The notes below the pieces were generated by a model. It worked only from the letters and a program-made list of their open reading frames with translations. It was not told the DNA's origin and ran no database searches. Below, piece after piece: positions 7,419 through 16,023 of a stretch of DNA of 53,480 nucleotides. The first letter of the stretch is position 1. Every line of letters starts with the position of its first letter. The translations under genes and the position numbers were made by a program. Source of the DNA: Thiobacillus sp. Lineage in GTDB: Bacteria > Pseudomonadota > Gammaproteobacteria > Burkholderiales > Thiobacillaceae. Location: positions 1 to 53,480 of the forward strand of contig JANJWF010000039.1 of assembly GCA_024709685.1 (NCBI GenBank), written 5' to 3'.

Positions 7419-8867
7419 TTAGGACAGCTCGGCCGCACGCACCACGGCGCGCGCCTTGTTGCGGGTTTCTTCCCATTCGTTTTCCGGCACCGAATCGGCG
7501 ACGATGCCGGCGCCGGCCTGGACAAACAGCGTGCCGTCCTTGAGCACGGCGGTACGGATGGCGATGGCGAGGTCCATGTCACCGTTGAAGCCCATGTAGC
7601 CCACCGCGCCGGCGTAGATGCCGCGCTTCGTGGGCTCCAGTTCGTCGATGATTTCCATGGCGCGCACCTTGGGGGCGCCGGACACGGTGCCGGCCGGAAA
7701 GGTGGCGCGCAGCACGTCCATGGAACTCAGGTCAGATTTGAGTTTGCCTTCGACGTTGGAGACGATGTGCATGACGTGCGAGTAGCGTTCGATGCTCATG
7801 TTCTCGGTGACCTTGACGCTGCCGGTCTCGGCCACGCGGCCGAGGTCGTTGCGGCCAAGGTCAAGCAGCTGCAGGTGCTCGGCGCATTCCTTGGGGTCGG
7901 CGAGCAGTTCCTGCTCCAGCGCGAGGTCGTGCTCGCGATCGCGGCCGCGCGGGCGCGTGCCGGCGATCGGGCGCACGGTGACGGTCTCGCCTTCGCGCCG
8001 CACCAGGATTTCCGGCGAGGAGCCGACCACGTGATGATTGCCCATGTCGTAATAGAACATGTAGGGCGAGGGGTTGAGGCTGCGCAGCGCGCGGTAGAGC
8101 GTGAGCGGGCTCGCGGCAAAGGGGCGGCGCATGCGCTGCGAGAGCACCACCTGCATGATGTCGCCGTCGGTGATGTACTGCTTGGCCCTGAGCACCGCGG
8201 CCTTGAAGGCTTCCTCGCCGAACTCGGAAACAGCCTCGGCGTGCGCGACCGCTTCCGCCCTGGGCGGTGTCAGCGAAGCCAGCATGCGTTCACGATGCGC
8301 ATGCAGGCGGCCCAAGGCCGCCTCATAGGCGCCTTCCTGCATGGGATCGGCATAGACGATCAGGGTCAGGCGCCCGGACAGGTTGTCCACCACCGCCAGT
8401 TCGTCGGTGAGCATGAGCAGGATGTCCGGTACGTTGAGTTCGTCGGGCTTCCTCGTCTGCGCCAGGCGCTTTTCGATGTAGCGGATGGTGTCGTAGCCGA
8501 AATAGCCGGCCAGCCCGCCGGCAAAGCGCGGCCCGCCGGCGAGCGGCGCGGCCTTGAAGCGCGCGAGGTAAGCTTCGATGAAGGCCAGCGGGTCGGCGGT
8601 TTCATGCTCTTCCGTCACCGCGCCGTCCTGTTCCAGCGTCAGGGTGTGGGCGCGCACGCGGATCAGGGTGTGCGCCGGCAGGCCGATGATGGAATAGCGG
8701 CCGAAGCGCTCGCCGCCCTGCACCGATTCGAGCAGGTAGGTGTAGGGCGCGTTGGCGAGCTTGAGGTAGAGCGCGAGCGGCGTGTCGAGGTCGGCCGGCA
8801 GCGCCAAAGTGAGCGGAATGCGGTTGTAGCCCTGGCGGGCAAGTTCGTTGAATTCAGTTTCGGTCAT
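7419..8867 (-). CDS. trpE: Anthranilate synthase component I
   Basis: TrpE converts chorismate plus ammonia into anthranilate. The 482 residues include the N-terminal feedback-inhibition region (residues 40-60, [16 protein letters not shown]) and the chorismate-binding domain with [22 protein letters not shown] and [15 protein letters not shown]. The gene continues the rpe-gph-trpE series on the minus strand, 114 bases after gph. In relatives trpG follows directly; here trpE faces the sigma-54 activator across a repeat block. Confidence 0.97.
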   Translation of the reverse strand: MTETEFNELARQGYNRIPLTLALPADLDTPLALYLKLANAPYTYLLESVQGGERFGRYSIIGLPAHTLIRVRAHTLTLEQDGAVTEEHETADPLAFIEAYLARFKAAPLAGGPRFAGGLAGYFGYDTIRYIEKRLAQTRKPDELNVPDILLMLTDELAVVDNLSGRLTLIVYADPMQEGAYEAALGRLHAHRERMLASLTPPRAEAVAHAEAVSEFGEEAFKAAVLRAKQYITDGDIMQVVLSQRMRRPFAASPLTLYRALRSLNPSPYMFYYDMGNHHVVGSSPEILVRREGETVTVRPIAGTRPRGRDREHDLALEQELLADPKECAEHLQLLDLGRNDLGRVAETGSVKVTENMSIERYSHVMHIVSNVEGKLKSDLSSMDVLRATFPAGTVSGAPKVRAMEIIDELEPTKRGIYAGAVGYMGFNGDMDLAIAIRTAVLKDGTLFVQAGAGIVADSVPENEWEETRNKARAVVRAAELS

Positions 8868-8870
8868 TTT

Positions 8871-8980
8871 GGCGTAAGGCGTAAGGCGTCAGGCGTCGGG
8901 GTTAGACAACAACGCACAGACGCCATCGGCAGCCTGCGGTTGCGCCAATCCGCCTCGCGCCTCGCGCCTCACGCCTCACG
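8871..8980. repeat. Inverted heptad arrays between trpE and gph
   Basis: Four degenerate copies of GGCGTAA (8871-8899, last units GGCGTCA and GGCGTCG) are matched by four copies of CGCCTCG/CGCCTCA in inverted orientation (8951-8980). RNA across the junction can fold into a long GC-rich stem with a loop of about 50 bases, placed between two genes of one operon. Confidence 0.8.
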
Positions 8981-8981
8981 A

Positions 8982-9680
8982 TCATGCCGCCTTCTTGAGC
9001 AGCCGCGCGGCTTCGGCCAGGCTCGGCACCACGGCATCGAGGTCGAGCTCCTGCACCGGGCGGCCGCGGTTGTAGCCGTAGGGCACGCAGAACACCGGGC
9101 AGCCGGCGGCGCGTGCGGCCTGGGTGTCGTTCAACGAATCGCCGATCAGCAGCAACTCGCCCGGCTGCACGCCGAACACCTTGCAGGCATGCTGCAGCGG
9201 CAGCGGGTCGGGCTTGCGGCGGGGCAGGCTGTCGCCGGACAGGATCAGTTCGAAGTAATCGAACAGGCCGGTGGCCTTCAGGAGCGGATGGGTGAACTGC
9301 TCGGCCTTGTTGGTGATGACGGCCACGTGCAGGCCCATTTTCCTGAAGGCTTGCAGGCCTTCGGCCACGCCGGCAAAAGGATGCGACTGGTCGGCAACGT
9401 GTTCGCCGTAATGCTTCTGGTAGAGGGGCAGCGCCTGCGCGAAAAGTTCGGCATCGGGCTCGGCATCCATGTCGCCGGTCAGCACGCGCTTCACCAGGCG
9501 CGAGACGCCGTTGCCGATGTAGGTCTTGATGACATCGCGCGAGGGACAGGGCATGCCCAGCTCATTCATCATCAACTCGGCCGCCAGCGCCAGGTCCGGC
9601 GCGGTATCCAGCAGGGTGCCGTCGAGGTCGATGACGACGGCCTTGATATTGATCGGAAATTGCACAGTATTTTTCATCAC
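8982..9680 (-). CDS. gph: Phosphoglycolate phosphatase, HAD superfamily
   Basis: Gph dephosphorylates 2-phosphoglycolate, a product of Rubisco oxygenation and of DNA repair. The 232 residues carry all HAD motifs: I, the nucleophile in VIDLDGTLLDTAPD; II, VITNK; III, the lysine of RRKPDP; IV, GDSLNDTQAA. The cap helices between motifs I and II have the usual length. The position between rpe and trpE is the classic beta- and gammaproteobacterial arrangement. The start could be either of two adjacent ATGs (9680 or 9677). Confidence 0.94.
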   Translation of the reverse strand: MMKNTVQFPINIKAVVIDLDGTLLDTAPDLALAAELMMNELGMPCPSRDVIKTYIGNGVSRLVKRVLTGDMDAEPDAELFAQALPLYQKHYGEHVADQSHPFAGVAEGLQAFRKMGLHVAVITNKAEQFTHPLLKATGLFDYFELILSGDSLPRRKPDPLPLQHACKVFGVQPGELLLIGDSLNDTQAARAAGCPVFCVPYGYNRGRPVQELDLDAVVPSLAEAARLLKKAA

Positions 9681-9683
9681 TTC

Positions 9684-9754
9684 TTGAACAAGGAGGACAA
9701 GAGGACAGGAGTAACCCTCCTTGTCTTTCCTCTTGTCCTCATGTCCTCTTTGTC
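9684..9754. repeat. Inverted AGGACA-type arrays between gph and rpe
   Basis: Left arm 9684-9710 (repeats of AGGACAAG/AGGACAGG) and right arm 9717-9754 (repeats of CTTGTCCT/CATGTCCT) are inverted copies of a 7-8 base unit separated by only a few bases. They would form a long imperfect hairpin. The architecture matches the trpE-gph junction, but the repeated word is different. Confidence 0.75.
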
Positions 9755-9759
9755 AAAAT

Positions 9760-10443
9760 TCAGACCTTGGCCAGTTCGGCGCGCATGGCGGCGATGACGC
9801 TGTCGTAGCGGTGCGGGTCGCTGTCCTTGGCGGCGCCGAACACCGCGGAACCGGCGACGAAGGTGTCCACGCCGGCGCGCGCGACCTCGGCGATGTTGGC
9901 CGGGCCGACGCCGCCGTCGATCTCGATCTCCACCTTGAGTCCGCGGTCATCGATCATCTTGCGCACGGCGCGCGCCTTGTCGAGCACGTAGGGGATGAAC
10001 TTCTGGCCGCCGAAGCCGGGGTTCACGCTCATCAGCAGCACCATGTCGAGCTTGTCGAGGGTGTATTCGAGCACGTCGAGCGGAGTCGCCGGGTTGAACA
10101 CCAGGCCGGCCTTGCAGCCGTTCTCCTTGATCAGGCCGATGGTGCGGTCGATGTGCTCGGACGCTTCCGGATGGAAAGTGATGTAAGTTGCCCCGGCTTT
10201 TGCGAAATCAGGAATGATGCGGTCGACCGGCTTCACCATCAGGTGCACGTCGATCGGCGCGGTGACGCCATGCTTGCGCAGCGCTTCGCACACCAGCGGG
10301 CCGATGGTGAGGTTGGGGACGTAGTGGTTGTCCATCACGTCGAAGTGGACGATGTCGGCGCCGGAGGCGAGCACGTTGTCGACTTCCTCGCCGAGCTTGG
10401 CAAAGTTGGCGGACAGGATGGACGGGGCGATGCGGTACGTCAT
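9760..10443 (-). CDS. rpe: Ribulose-phosphate 3-epimerase
   Basis: Rpe interconverts ribulose-5-phosphate and xylulose-5-phosphate in the pentose phosphate and Calvin cycles. The 227-residue TIM barrel starts [18 protein letters not shown]. It has the metal-binding [12 protein letters not shown] and HLMV histidines/aspartates, the [13 protein letters not shown] phosphate loop and the late Asp in EIDGGV. The frame is open back to 10605, but the ATG at 10443 fits the family and has GGAG ten bases upstream. It is the first gene of the tryptophan block and divergent from apaG. Confidence 0.96.
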   Translation of the reverse strand: MTYRIAPSILSANFAKLGEEVDNVLASGADIVHFDVMDNHYVPNLTIGPLVCEALRKHGVTAPIDVHLMVKPVDRIIPDFAKAGATYITFHPEASEHIDRTIGLIKENGCKAGLVFNPATPLDVLEYTLDKLDMVLLMSVNPGFGGQKFIPYVLDKARAVRKMIDDRGLKVEIEIDGGVGPANIAEVARAGVDTFVAGSAVFGAAKDSDPHRYDSVIAAMRAELAKV

Positions 10444-10480
10444 GGGAAGCTCCGGGATAGATATTTGTAGACTCCGGCAT

Positions 10481-10520
10481 TTTAGCAGTCCGCCACGCCG
10501 TTTAGCAGTCCGCCGCGCCG
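10481..10520. repeat. 20-bp tandem duplication in the rpe/apaG divergent promoter region
   Basis: 10481-10500 and 10501-10520 are head-to-tail copies beginning TTTAGCAGTCCGCC, differing at one base (A versus G at position 15). The duplication lies between the rpe and apaG start codons and could duplicate an operator or change promoter spacing. Confidence 0.9.
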
Positions 10521-10561
10521 TTGCGTTACACTCGGGGCATTCCATCCCGTTGAGCAATCCC

Positions 10562-10945
10562 GTGGCCGAAGGCAAGAAATACCAGATCAGCATCAACGTC
10601 AGCACGACGTATCTGGCCGAGCAGAGCGACCCCTCGGCGGACCGTTACGTGTTCGCCTACACCATCACCATTTCCAACGTTGGCACCGTGTCGACGCAGT
10701 TGATCTCGCGCCACTGGATCATCACCGACGCCGAGAACGTCGTGCAGGAAGTGAAGGGGCTGGGTGTGGTGGGTGAGCAGCCGCTGCTGCAACCGGGCGA
10801 GAGTTTCGAGTACACGAGCGGCACCGCGCTGGCGACGCCGGTCGGCACCATGCAGGGCACCTATCAGATGGTGGCGGAGGACGGCAACAAGTTCGACGCC
10901 GAGATTCCCCTGTTCACGCTGGCGATGCCCAGGGTTCTGCATTGA
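10562..10945 (+). CDS. apaG: ApaG family protein
   Basis: 127 residues with an immunoglobulin-like ApaG fold (DUF525): [42 protein letters not shown], and the conserved glycine/proline segment [13 protein letters not shown] followed by YTSGTAL and MQGTYQM. The biochemical role is not settled; loss affects Ap4A and metal phenotypes in enterobacteria. The frame is open from 10328, but homology begins at VAEGKKYQ, so the start is the GTG at 10562. A TTG four codons upstream is an alternative. Confidence 0.93.
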   Translation: MAEGKKYQISINVSTTYLAEQSDPSADRYVFAYTITISNVGTVSTQLISRHWIITDAENVVQEVKGLGVVGEQPLLQPGESFEYTSGTALATPVGTMQGTYQMVAEDGNKFDAEIPLFTLAMPRVLH

Positions 10946-11008
10946 TCGTCGCACCGGGTTTCAGCAGCGAAGCCTTTGAAAAAACCTGAAACGCATATTG
11001 CGCACGTC

Positions 11009-11101
11009 CTATTTTTTCATCGTCCACCACACGATGAACACGAACAGTCCCAGCGCAATCCCGGCTTCCAGCAGCAGCCAGCCCAGCCCCTGGCTCTCCA
11101 T
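11009..11101 (-). CDS. Small membrane protein, 30 residues
   Basis: A 30-codon ORF beginning MESQGLGWLLLEAG, with one predicted transmembrane segment (about residues 8-27, ending FVFIVWW) and a basic TMKK tail, consistent with an N-out, C-in single-pass peptide. A GGAGGG ribosome binding site lies 8 bases before the ATG. It sits divergently between apaG and mltA. I do not recognise the family. The strong RBS and membrane-like composition in such a short frame argue that it is real. Confidence 0.6.
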   Translation of the reverse strand: MESQGLGWLLLEAGIALGLFVFIVWWTMKK

Positions 11102-11161
11102 CAAAGCTGTCCCTCCATTGTTATACTCGCAGCCTGTTTCTGACCTGAGTCATCTTCACCC

Positions 11162-12391
11162 GTGAAGCTGTTACGTGCAAGTCCGTGGCTGCTCGCCCTG
11201 TTGCTGTCTGCCTGCGGGGTGACCCCACCGGTGCAGCAGCCGGTGCCGCCCTCCGTCCCGACGCCGGTACCCGCACCCGTTCCCGCGCCGCAAGGCGCCT
11301 ATCCCACCCTCAAGCCGGCGAGCTGGCCGGCAGTCGACTTCTGGCAGGACGACACGGTGAAGGATGTGTGGCCCGCGCTGCTGCAAAGCTGCAGCACGCT
11401 CGTCAAGCAGGCGGCCTGGCAGGCTGTCTGCGAAACGGCCACGGCGATGTCCGCCCCCGACGATGCGGCCGTTCGCGCCTATTTCGAGCAGCATTTCCAG
11501 CCCTGGCAGGCCACCCAGGAGGACGGCAGCGCCGAAGGACTGGTGACCGGCTATTACGAACCCCTGCTGAAGGGCGACCGCGCACGCACGGCGCGGGCGC
11601 GGTTCCCGCTGTATGCGGCGCCGGACGACCTCGTCACGGTGGATCTGGCGAGCGTCTATCCCGAACTGAAAAATCTGCGCCTGCGGGGACGAGTGGTCGG
11701 CAACAAACTCGTCCCCTACCCCACGCGCAAGGAAATCGAGGCATCGGCCGCCAACGGCAACACCTTCAAGGGCAAGTCCATCGCCTGGGCGGAAGATCCG
11801 GTCGACCTGTTCTTCCTGCAGATCCAGGGTTCGGGCCGCATCGAACTGCCCGACGGCTCGCACCTGCGGGTCGGCTACGCCGACCAGAACGGCCACCCCT
11901 ACCTGTCGATCGGCAAGCTCTTGGTCGAGCGCGGTGAACTGAAACTCGAACAGGCATCGATGCAGGGCATCAAGGAGTGGGGCGCGAAAAACCCCGACGA
12001 GCTGCCCGACCTGCTCGCCAGCAACCCCAGCTTCGTGTTCTTCCGCGAACTGCCCAACAGCCTTTCCGGCCCGCTCGGCGCGCTCGGGGTGCCGCTCACC
12101 GGCGGCCGCTCGATCGCCGTCGACCCCCGCTTCATTCCGCTCGGCGCGCCGGTCTTCCTCGCGACCACCCAGCCCAACTCCCCACAGCCCCTCAACAGGC
12201 TGGTGATGGCGCAGGATACGGGCGGCGCCATCCGCGGCGGCGTGCGTGCCGACTTCTTCTGGGGCTTCGGCAACGCGGCGGGCGAACTCGCCGGGCGCAT
12301 GAAGCAACGGGGACGGATGTGGGTGCTGCTGCCCAAGGCATGGCCCGAACTCGGGCCGACCTCCGCGAGGCAAAACACCCCAAAGCAGTGA
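11162..12391 (+). CDS. mltA: Membrane-bound lytic murein transglycosylase A
   Basis: MltA cleaves the MurNAc-GlcNAc bond, forming 1,6-anhydromuropeptides, and is anchored to the outer membrane. The 409 residues start from a GTG with a lipoprotein signal (LLALLLSAC, acylated Cys18) and a proline-rich linker. The MltA domain holds TGYYEPLLKG. The C-terminal 3D domain contains the catalytic aspartate in VMAQDTGGAIRGGVRADFFWG. Length and motif order are normal. It is probably a single-gene unit; the 265 bases after it hold nothing recognised. Confidence 0.95.
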   Translation: MKLLRASPWLLALLLSACGVTPPVQQPVPPSVPTPVPAPVPAPQGAYPTLKPASWPAVDFWQDDTVKDVWPALLQSCSTLVKQAAWQAVCETATAMSAPDDAAVRAYFEQHFQPWQATQEDGSAEGLVTGYYEPLLKGDRARTARARFPLYAAPDDLVTVDLASVYPELKNLRLRGRVVGNKLVPYPTRKEIEASAANGNTFKGKSIAWAEDPVDLFFLQIQGSGRIELPDGSHLRVGYADQNGHPYLSIGKLLVERGELKLEQASMQGIKEWGAKNPDELPDLLASNPSFVFFRELPNSLSGPLGALGVPLTGGRSIAVDPRFIPLGAPVFLATTQPNSPQPLNRLVMAQDTGGAIRGGVRADFFWGFGNAAGELAGRMKQRGRMWVLLPKAWPELGPTSARQNTPKQ

Positions 12392-12656
12392 AAGGCCTGA
12401 AAGTGCCGTGCCCGAGCCCGGCACAGGCGCAACGCAAGCCGCTACATTTTTCGCTGGTCGCCCCGGGGCGGCATCCTGAACTTCCTCACCACCGCGCTCG
12501 ATATCCTTGCCAAGCCGCAGACATCAATAATGCGGGTAGCGTTTTCTTGGTGTTCTCCTAAGATCGAGAGTGATCAGCCGGCATCCGGCTGCCATTGGCC
12601 CGTGACCTGACCGTACCGGAGGACGAGACGCACCCGGAATCTGTCGGATCTCACGG

Positions 12657-14090
12657 ATGACCTGTCGGATGGCGCCAGCAACAAGTGTCCGAACCCTTCC
12701 CGCAAGCAGACCGGTGATGCCGAAAGCGCCCCGCCCCGTCCCTGGCAATGCTCCATCGCGATGGCGCGACGACTTGCAGTCCAGCACGCATCTTTACCTG
12801 GCCATCGGAATGGCGCTGCTGATCGGCATCCTCGTGGCAAGCTACATGCAGGCCTCGGCAGGGCTCGAGGCATTGAGGCAATTCGGGATCTCAAGCCAGC
12901 ATGCCGATCATCTGGATCACCTGAACCAGTTGCTGCTTCGCGCCCATTCGGCAAGCCGCGGCTATGCGCTCACCCGCGATCCCGCCTACCTTGCCTCGTA
13001 TCAGGCGACCGCGGCAAAAATCCGCAAAAGTCTTGCCGTAGTCAGGCAGGACCACGAAAAAAACCAGGGCGAGGCCGTAGCCAGGCTCATCAGAACCGCG
13101 CAGGGACTGGCTGCCCGCATGGACATTACCAACCGGCATATTGAGGACGGCCTGCCGCCCGAAAAAGACTGGTTCGATCAGAGCACGGTGGCAGTCGATG
13201 CCTACCAGCGTCAGCACAATGCAATGAAAGTCGAGCTGCTCAACCAGAACCTGCATAACGTCACGGAATCGATAAACAACTTCAAGAACGCCCGGATCAT
13301 CACGGTGTTTCTCGCCATCGCCTCGCTGTTGCTCTTGGTGCTGGCAATCTCGCAGGAACACAACAAGCGAGAGCTGCGGGAGAAGCTCCAGCATCTGCTG
13401 GAGTCAAAAAATGAACAGCTCGAACGCGAAGTCCGTCTCCGCACCGAAGAGCTGACGAATCTTGCGACCTACCTGACCGATGTGCGGGAATCGGAAAAAC
13501 TGCATCTGGCGCGCGAGATGCACGACGAGCTCGGCGCTCTCCTGACGGCTGCCAAACTCGACGCCGACTGGATCGAACGTTCGCTGCCGGCCGAATCGCG
13601 CGCGCTCGTGGCGCAGCACATGCAGCGCCTGCGCCAAAGCCTGATCGCCGGCATCACCCTCAAGCGCCGCATCACCAACGATCTGCGACCGGCGCTGCTG
13701 TATGACCTGGGGCTGATCGAGGCGATCAAGGCACTGATCGAGGAATTCCGCCAGGGCGAGGAGATCGAGGTTAGGGCGGATCTGCCCGAGACCGAACCGG
13801 AGATCTCGGATGCAGCCTCGCTCAGCCTGTTCCGGATCGTGCAGGAAGCCTTCACCAATATCCGCAAGTACGCCCAGGCGCACCACGTCGGCGTGTCCCT
13901 GCGCCCGACCCCGAGCGCGATCGAACTGACGATCGAGGACGACGGCGTCGGCTTCGATCCGGAATCGCCCAGACTCGCACGCCATGGGCTCGCCGGAATC
14001 AAGCACCGGGTCTTCACCCACGGCGGGCAGCTCGATATCCGCAGCGCGCCGGGAGCCGGCGTCACGATCCGCGCCGTGCTGCCGGTCTGA
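12657..14090 (+). CDS. Sensor histidine kinase with CHASE3 domain (NarX/DegS type)
   Basis: 477 residues. A transmembrane helix near 46-64 leads into a periplasmic CHASE3 four-helix sensor (residues about 65-215, including the SASRGYALTRDPAYL signature). A second transmembrane helix lies near 222-240. After a coiled coil comes a HisKA_3 dimerisation domain with the phospho-acceptor near His289 in AREMHDELG, then a HATPase with RIVQEAFTNIRKYAQA, DDGVGFD and HGLAGI boxes. The gene converges on two response-regulator genes on the other strand, of which the NarL/FixJ-type is the expected partner. The start is uncertain: ATGs also occur at 12669 and 12717, and none has a strong ribosome binding site. 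Confidence 0.88.
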   Translation: MTCRMAPATSVRTLPASRPVMPKAPRPVPGNAPSRWRDDLQSSTHLYLAIGMALLIGILVASYMQASAGLEALRQFGISSQHADHLDHLNQLLLRAHSASRGYALTRDPAYLASYQATAAKIRKSLAVVRQDHEKNQGEAVARLIRTAQGLAARMDITNRHIEDGLPPEKDWFDQSTVAVDAYQRQHNAMKVELLNQNLHNVTESINNFKNARIITVFLAIASLLLLVLAISQEHNKRELREKLQHLLESKNEQLEREVRLRTEELTNLATYLTDVRESEKLHLAREMHDELGALLTAAKLDADWIERSLPAESRALVAQHMQRLRQSLIAGITLKRRITNDLRPALLYDLGLIEAIKALIEEFRQGEEIEVRADLPETEPEISDAASLSLFRIVQEAFTNIRKYAQAHHVGVSLRPTPSAIELTIEDDGVGFDPESPRLARHGLAGIKHRVFTHGGQLDIRSAPGAGVTIRAVLPV

Positions 14091-14111
14091 AGCCTCCGTT
14101 TCGACACTGCT

Positions 14112-14591
14112 TCAATGCATGGATTTTTGCTGCGCCGCGTCGATCACGTAGTCGATCAGTTGATCGAGATCCAGCGACTTGTCGAAGAACGCATCCATCC
14201 CGAAGCGCTCGCATCGCTGCCGCATCGTGGCATGCGCGTAGTTGGTCAGCACCACCTTGTGCGGCTCGCCGTACTGGTCCCCGGCCTGCAACGCAGCCAG
14301 CACCCCGATACCGCTTCCCTGCTTGAGCTGGATGTCGATGATCACCAGATCGACTGGCGCTTCCGCCAGCCGCTGCAGCGCCTGGGCCTCGCCATCCGCG
14401 CATCCGCAGTACTCGATCCCATCGAGCTCACTCAGCATGTTGCCCAGCAGTTCCTGTAGCAGAGCAGAGTCCTCGATCAGGAAGACTTTCAGCGTGGAAG
14501 AATCGTGCGACTCCCGCGTTACGTCCGCCGGCAGGGGCGTCTCATTCGAGGATGAGTCCGTGTCGCAATGCATAGGTGGCAAGTTCCGCAT
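14112..14591 (-). CDS. Single-domain response regulator (receiver only)
   Basis: About 159 residues. A polar N-terminal tail of some 33 residues is followed by one receiver domain: acidic pair in FLIEDSALL (Glu40/Asp41), phospho-acceptor Asp86 in VIIDIQLKQGSG, and the conserved lysine Lys138 in FFDKSL. There is no output domain, so it may relay phosphate or act by protein contact. It overlaps the LuxR-type regulator upstream by about 50 bases (32 if the ATG at 14573 is used), so the two are co-translated. It is convergent with the histidine kinase. Confidence 0.85.
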   Translation of the reverse strand: MRNLPPMHCDTDSSSNETPLPADVTRESHDSSTLKVFLIEDSALLQELLGNMLSELDGIEYCGCADGEAQALQRLAEAPVDLVIIDIQLKQGSGIGVLAALQAGDQYGEPHKVVLTNYAHATMRQRCERFGMDAFFDKSLDLDQLIDYVIDAAQQKSMH

Positions 14592-15177
14592 TGCTCGATA
14601 CGTTGAGCTTTTCGGTGACTCGGGAGCGGTAGGTGCTGATCGTCTTGACGCTCAGATGGAGCTGCTCCGCAATGTCGGAAACCGATTCGCCGCGTGCCAG
14701 GCGCAGGAACACCTGGAGTTCGCGGTCCGACAGCGCATCGTGCAGCATCCCGCTGCGCTCGCCGCTCATCTCGTCGGCGAGCAGTTCGGCGGTGCGCCCC
14801 GATACGTAGCGGCGTCCGGTCGCGACCATATGGATCGCCCGCAGCAGCTCATCGCCGTCGCAGTCCTTGCACAAGTAACCGCTGGCGCCGTTCCTGATCA
14901 TCGCGAGCGCATAGCTTTCCTCTGGAAAACCGCTCAGGATCAGCACCCTGGTTTCCGGATAGCGCTGCCGCACCGTACGCAGCACGTCGACTCCGCTCTT
15001 TCCCGGCAATGATATGTCGAGCAACAACACGTCGCACGGCGAGCTGCGCAGCTTTTCCAGTGCCTCGTCGCCGTTCGCCGCTTCGAAACCGAGGTTGATC
15101 GAGGAATCTTCGCTCAGCAGTTCGCGAAAACCTGTCCGGACAATCTGATGATCGTCCACGATGGCAACCTGGATCAT
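14542..15177 (-). CDS. LuxR/NarL-type response regulator
   Basis: 211 residues. The receiver domain has DD at residues 8-9, phospho-acceptor Asp54 in LLLDISLPGKSG, and conserved lysine in GYLCKDCDGDEL. A LuxR-type helix-turn-helix spans about 145-205 (LSDRELQVFLRLARGESVSD, then LHLSVKTISTYRSRV). This architecture pairs with HisKA_3 kinases such as the convergent CHASE3 kinase. Lying upstream of a run of envelope-stress genes, it may control them, though this is inferred only from position. Confidence 0.92.
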   Translation of the reverse strand: MIQVAIVDDHQIVRTGFRELLSEDSSINLGFEAANGDEALEKLRSSPCDVLLLDISLPGKSGVDVLRTVRQRYPETRVLILSGFPEESYALAMIRNGASGYLCKDCDGDELLRAIHMVATGRRYVSGRTAELLADEMSGERSGMLHDALSDRELQVFLRLARGESVSDIAEQLHLSVKTISTYRSRVTEKLNVSSNAELATYALRHGLILE

Positions 15178-15223
15178 CCGCCGCTCCAGCCGAATATGAC
15201 GCTTTCGATTCTAGCAACCCCGA

Positions 15224-15388
15224 CTAGCGGCCGCGCAGCAGGTTGACAACGAAGGTGGCGATCGCAACCACCAGGAACACCACGAAAAGAATCTTGGCGA
15301 TACCGGCGGCGCCCGCCGCCAGCCCCGAAAATCCGAGTATGGCCGCGATGATCGCGATGACGAAAAATACCACGGCGTAATACAGCAT
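15224..15388 (-). CDS. DUF1328 (YtjA-like) small membrane protein, copy 1
   Basis: 54 residues beginning [13 protein letters not shown], with two hydrophobic segments around a conserved [17 protein letters not shown] core and a basic LLRGR end. This is the DUF1328/YtjA family of small inner-membrane proteins of unknown function, often stress-induced. AGGAGAA precedes the ATG. A paralogue follows 141 bases upstream on the same strand. Confidence 0.88.
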   Translation of the reverse strand: MLYYAVVFFVIAIIAAILGFSGLAAGAAGIAKILFVVFLVVAIATFVVNLLRGR

Positions 15389-15529
15389 GACGTTCTCCTA
15401 AGTGGATCCACAAACACGCATGTCGACGCGTGACACTTTTCAGCCTAGACATCTGGCGCCCCAGCACCATCGGCTATTGCTTTGAGTTTTTGTCAGGCGA
15501 CTCCTACACCGGTGCATTGATTGCACGAG

Positions 15530-15703
15530 CTACTTGACGGCCTTCACCGCCATCAGACCGAGCACCAGGAACACCAGAAACAGCACGACGGCGATGTAGA
15601 ACAGGATCTTCGCCACAGCGGCGGCGCCGGCTGCGATCCCGGTGAATCCGAACACGCCGGCTACCAGAGAAATGATGAAAAAAATCAGGGCCCATTTAAG
15701 CAT
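15530..15703 (-). CDS. DUF1328 (YtjA-like) small membrane protein, copy 2
   Basis: 57 residues beginning [13 protein letters not shown], with the core [17 protein letters not shown] and a KAVK tail. It is clearly paralogous to the neighbour at 15224-15388, with identical layout and a similar AGGAGAAACGTC segment before the ATG, indicating a tandem duplication that has diverged. Confidence 0.87.
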   Translation of the reverse strand: MLKWALIFFIISLVAGVFGFTGIAAGAAAVAKILFYIAVVLFLVFLVLGLMAVKAVK

Positions 15704-16023
15704 GACGTTTCTCCTTGCAGAGCGTCGAAATCGGTAAAGGCGAAGCGATGCTCCGCAGTCGATCCATCATTGCGCAGGGGGCTGGCCTGATCTGTCGGAC
15801 AGCACTGCGTTTGCACTCGGCAAACAGTGCCACCGCGTGTAGGGATCGTCCGAGCGTCCTGTCACATCCAGTGTCAGCGCCCGCCTACATCGATGCCCTG
15901 CATCGGCGGACACGCGAGCGCGCCCTTCTCACCTACCTGGGCGTAAGGCCCCTGCCTACACTTCATGCATGCCGGCAGTGCTGCCGGTTCAAGGTGATCT
16001 GACCCTTTCTTCAGGAGAACTTC
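15704..16023. other. Intergenic, 320 bases; possible sigma-S-like -10 before the DUF883 gene
   Basis: Divergent gap between a DUF1328 gene and the DUF883 gene. No coding region is supported. CTACACTT at 15956-15963 resembles the CTA(C/T)ACT -10 element favoured by the stationary-phase sigma factor, about 60 bases before the DUF883 ATG. No clear -35 is present. Confidence 0.3.

Noticed and set aside
8871-9754. Regular short repeats that could suggest a CRISPR array
   Set aside because: The 7-8-base units are contiguous and inverted, with no spacers and no cas genes in the window.
7242-9797. An 851-codon plus-strand open frame opposite trpE and gph
   Set aside because: It is antisense to two well-supported enzymes. 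Its His/Gly/Arg-rich composition is typical of high-GC shadow frames.
11171-12424. A 417-codon minus-strand frame opposite mltA
   Set aside because: Shadow of the lytic transglycosylase, with no signal, motif or ribosome site of its own.
12392-12450. GTGCCG...CGGCAC stem after mltA as a terminator
   Set aside because: The stem is only six base pairs and no T run follows on either strand.
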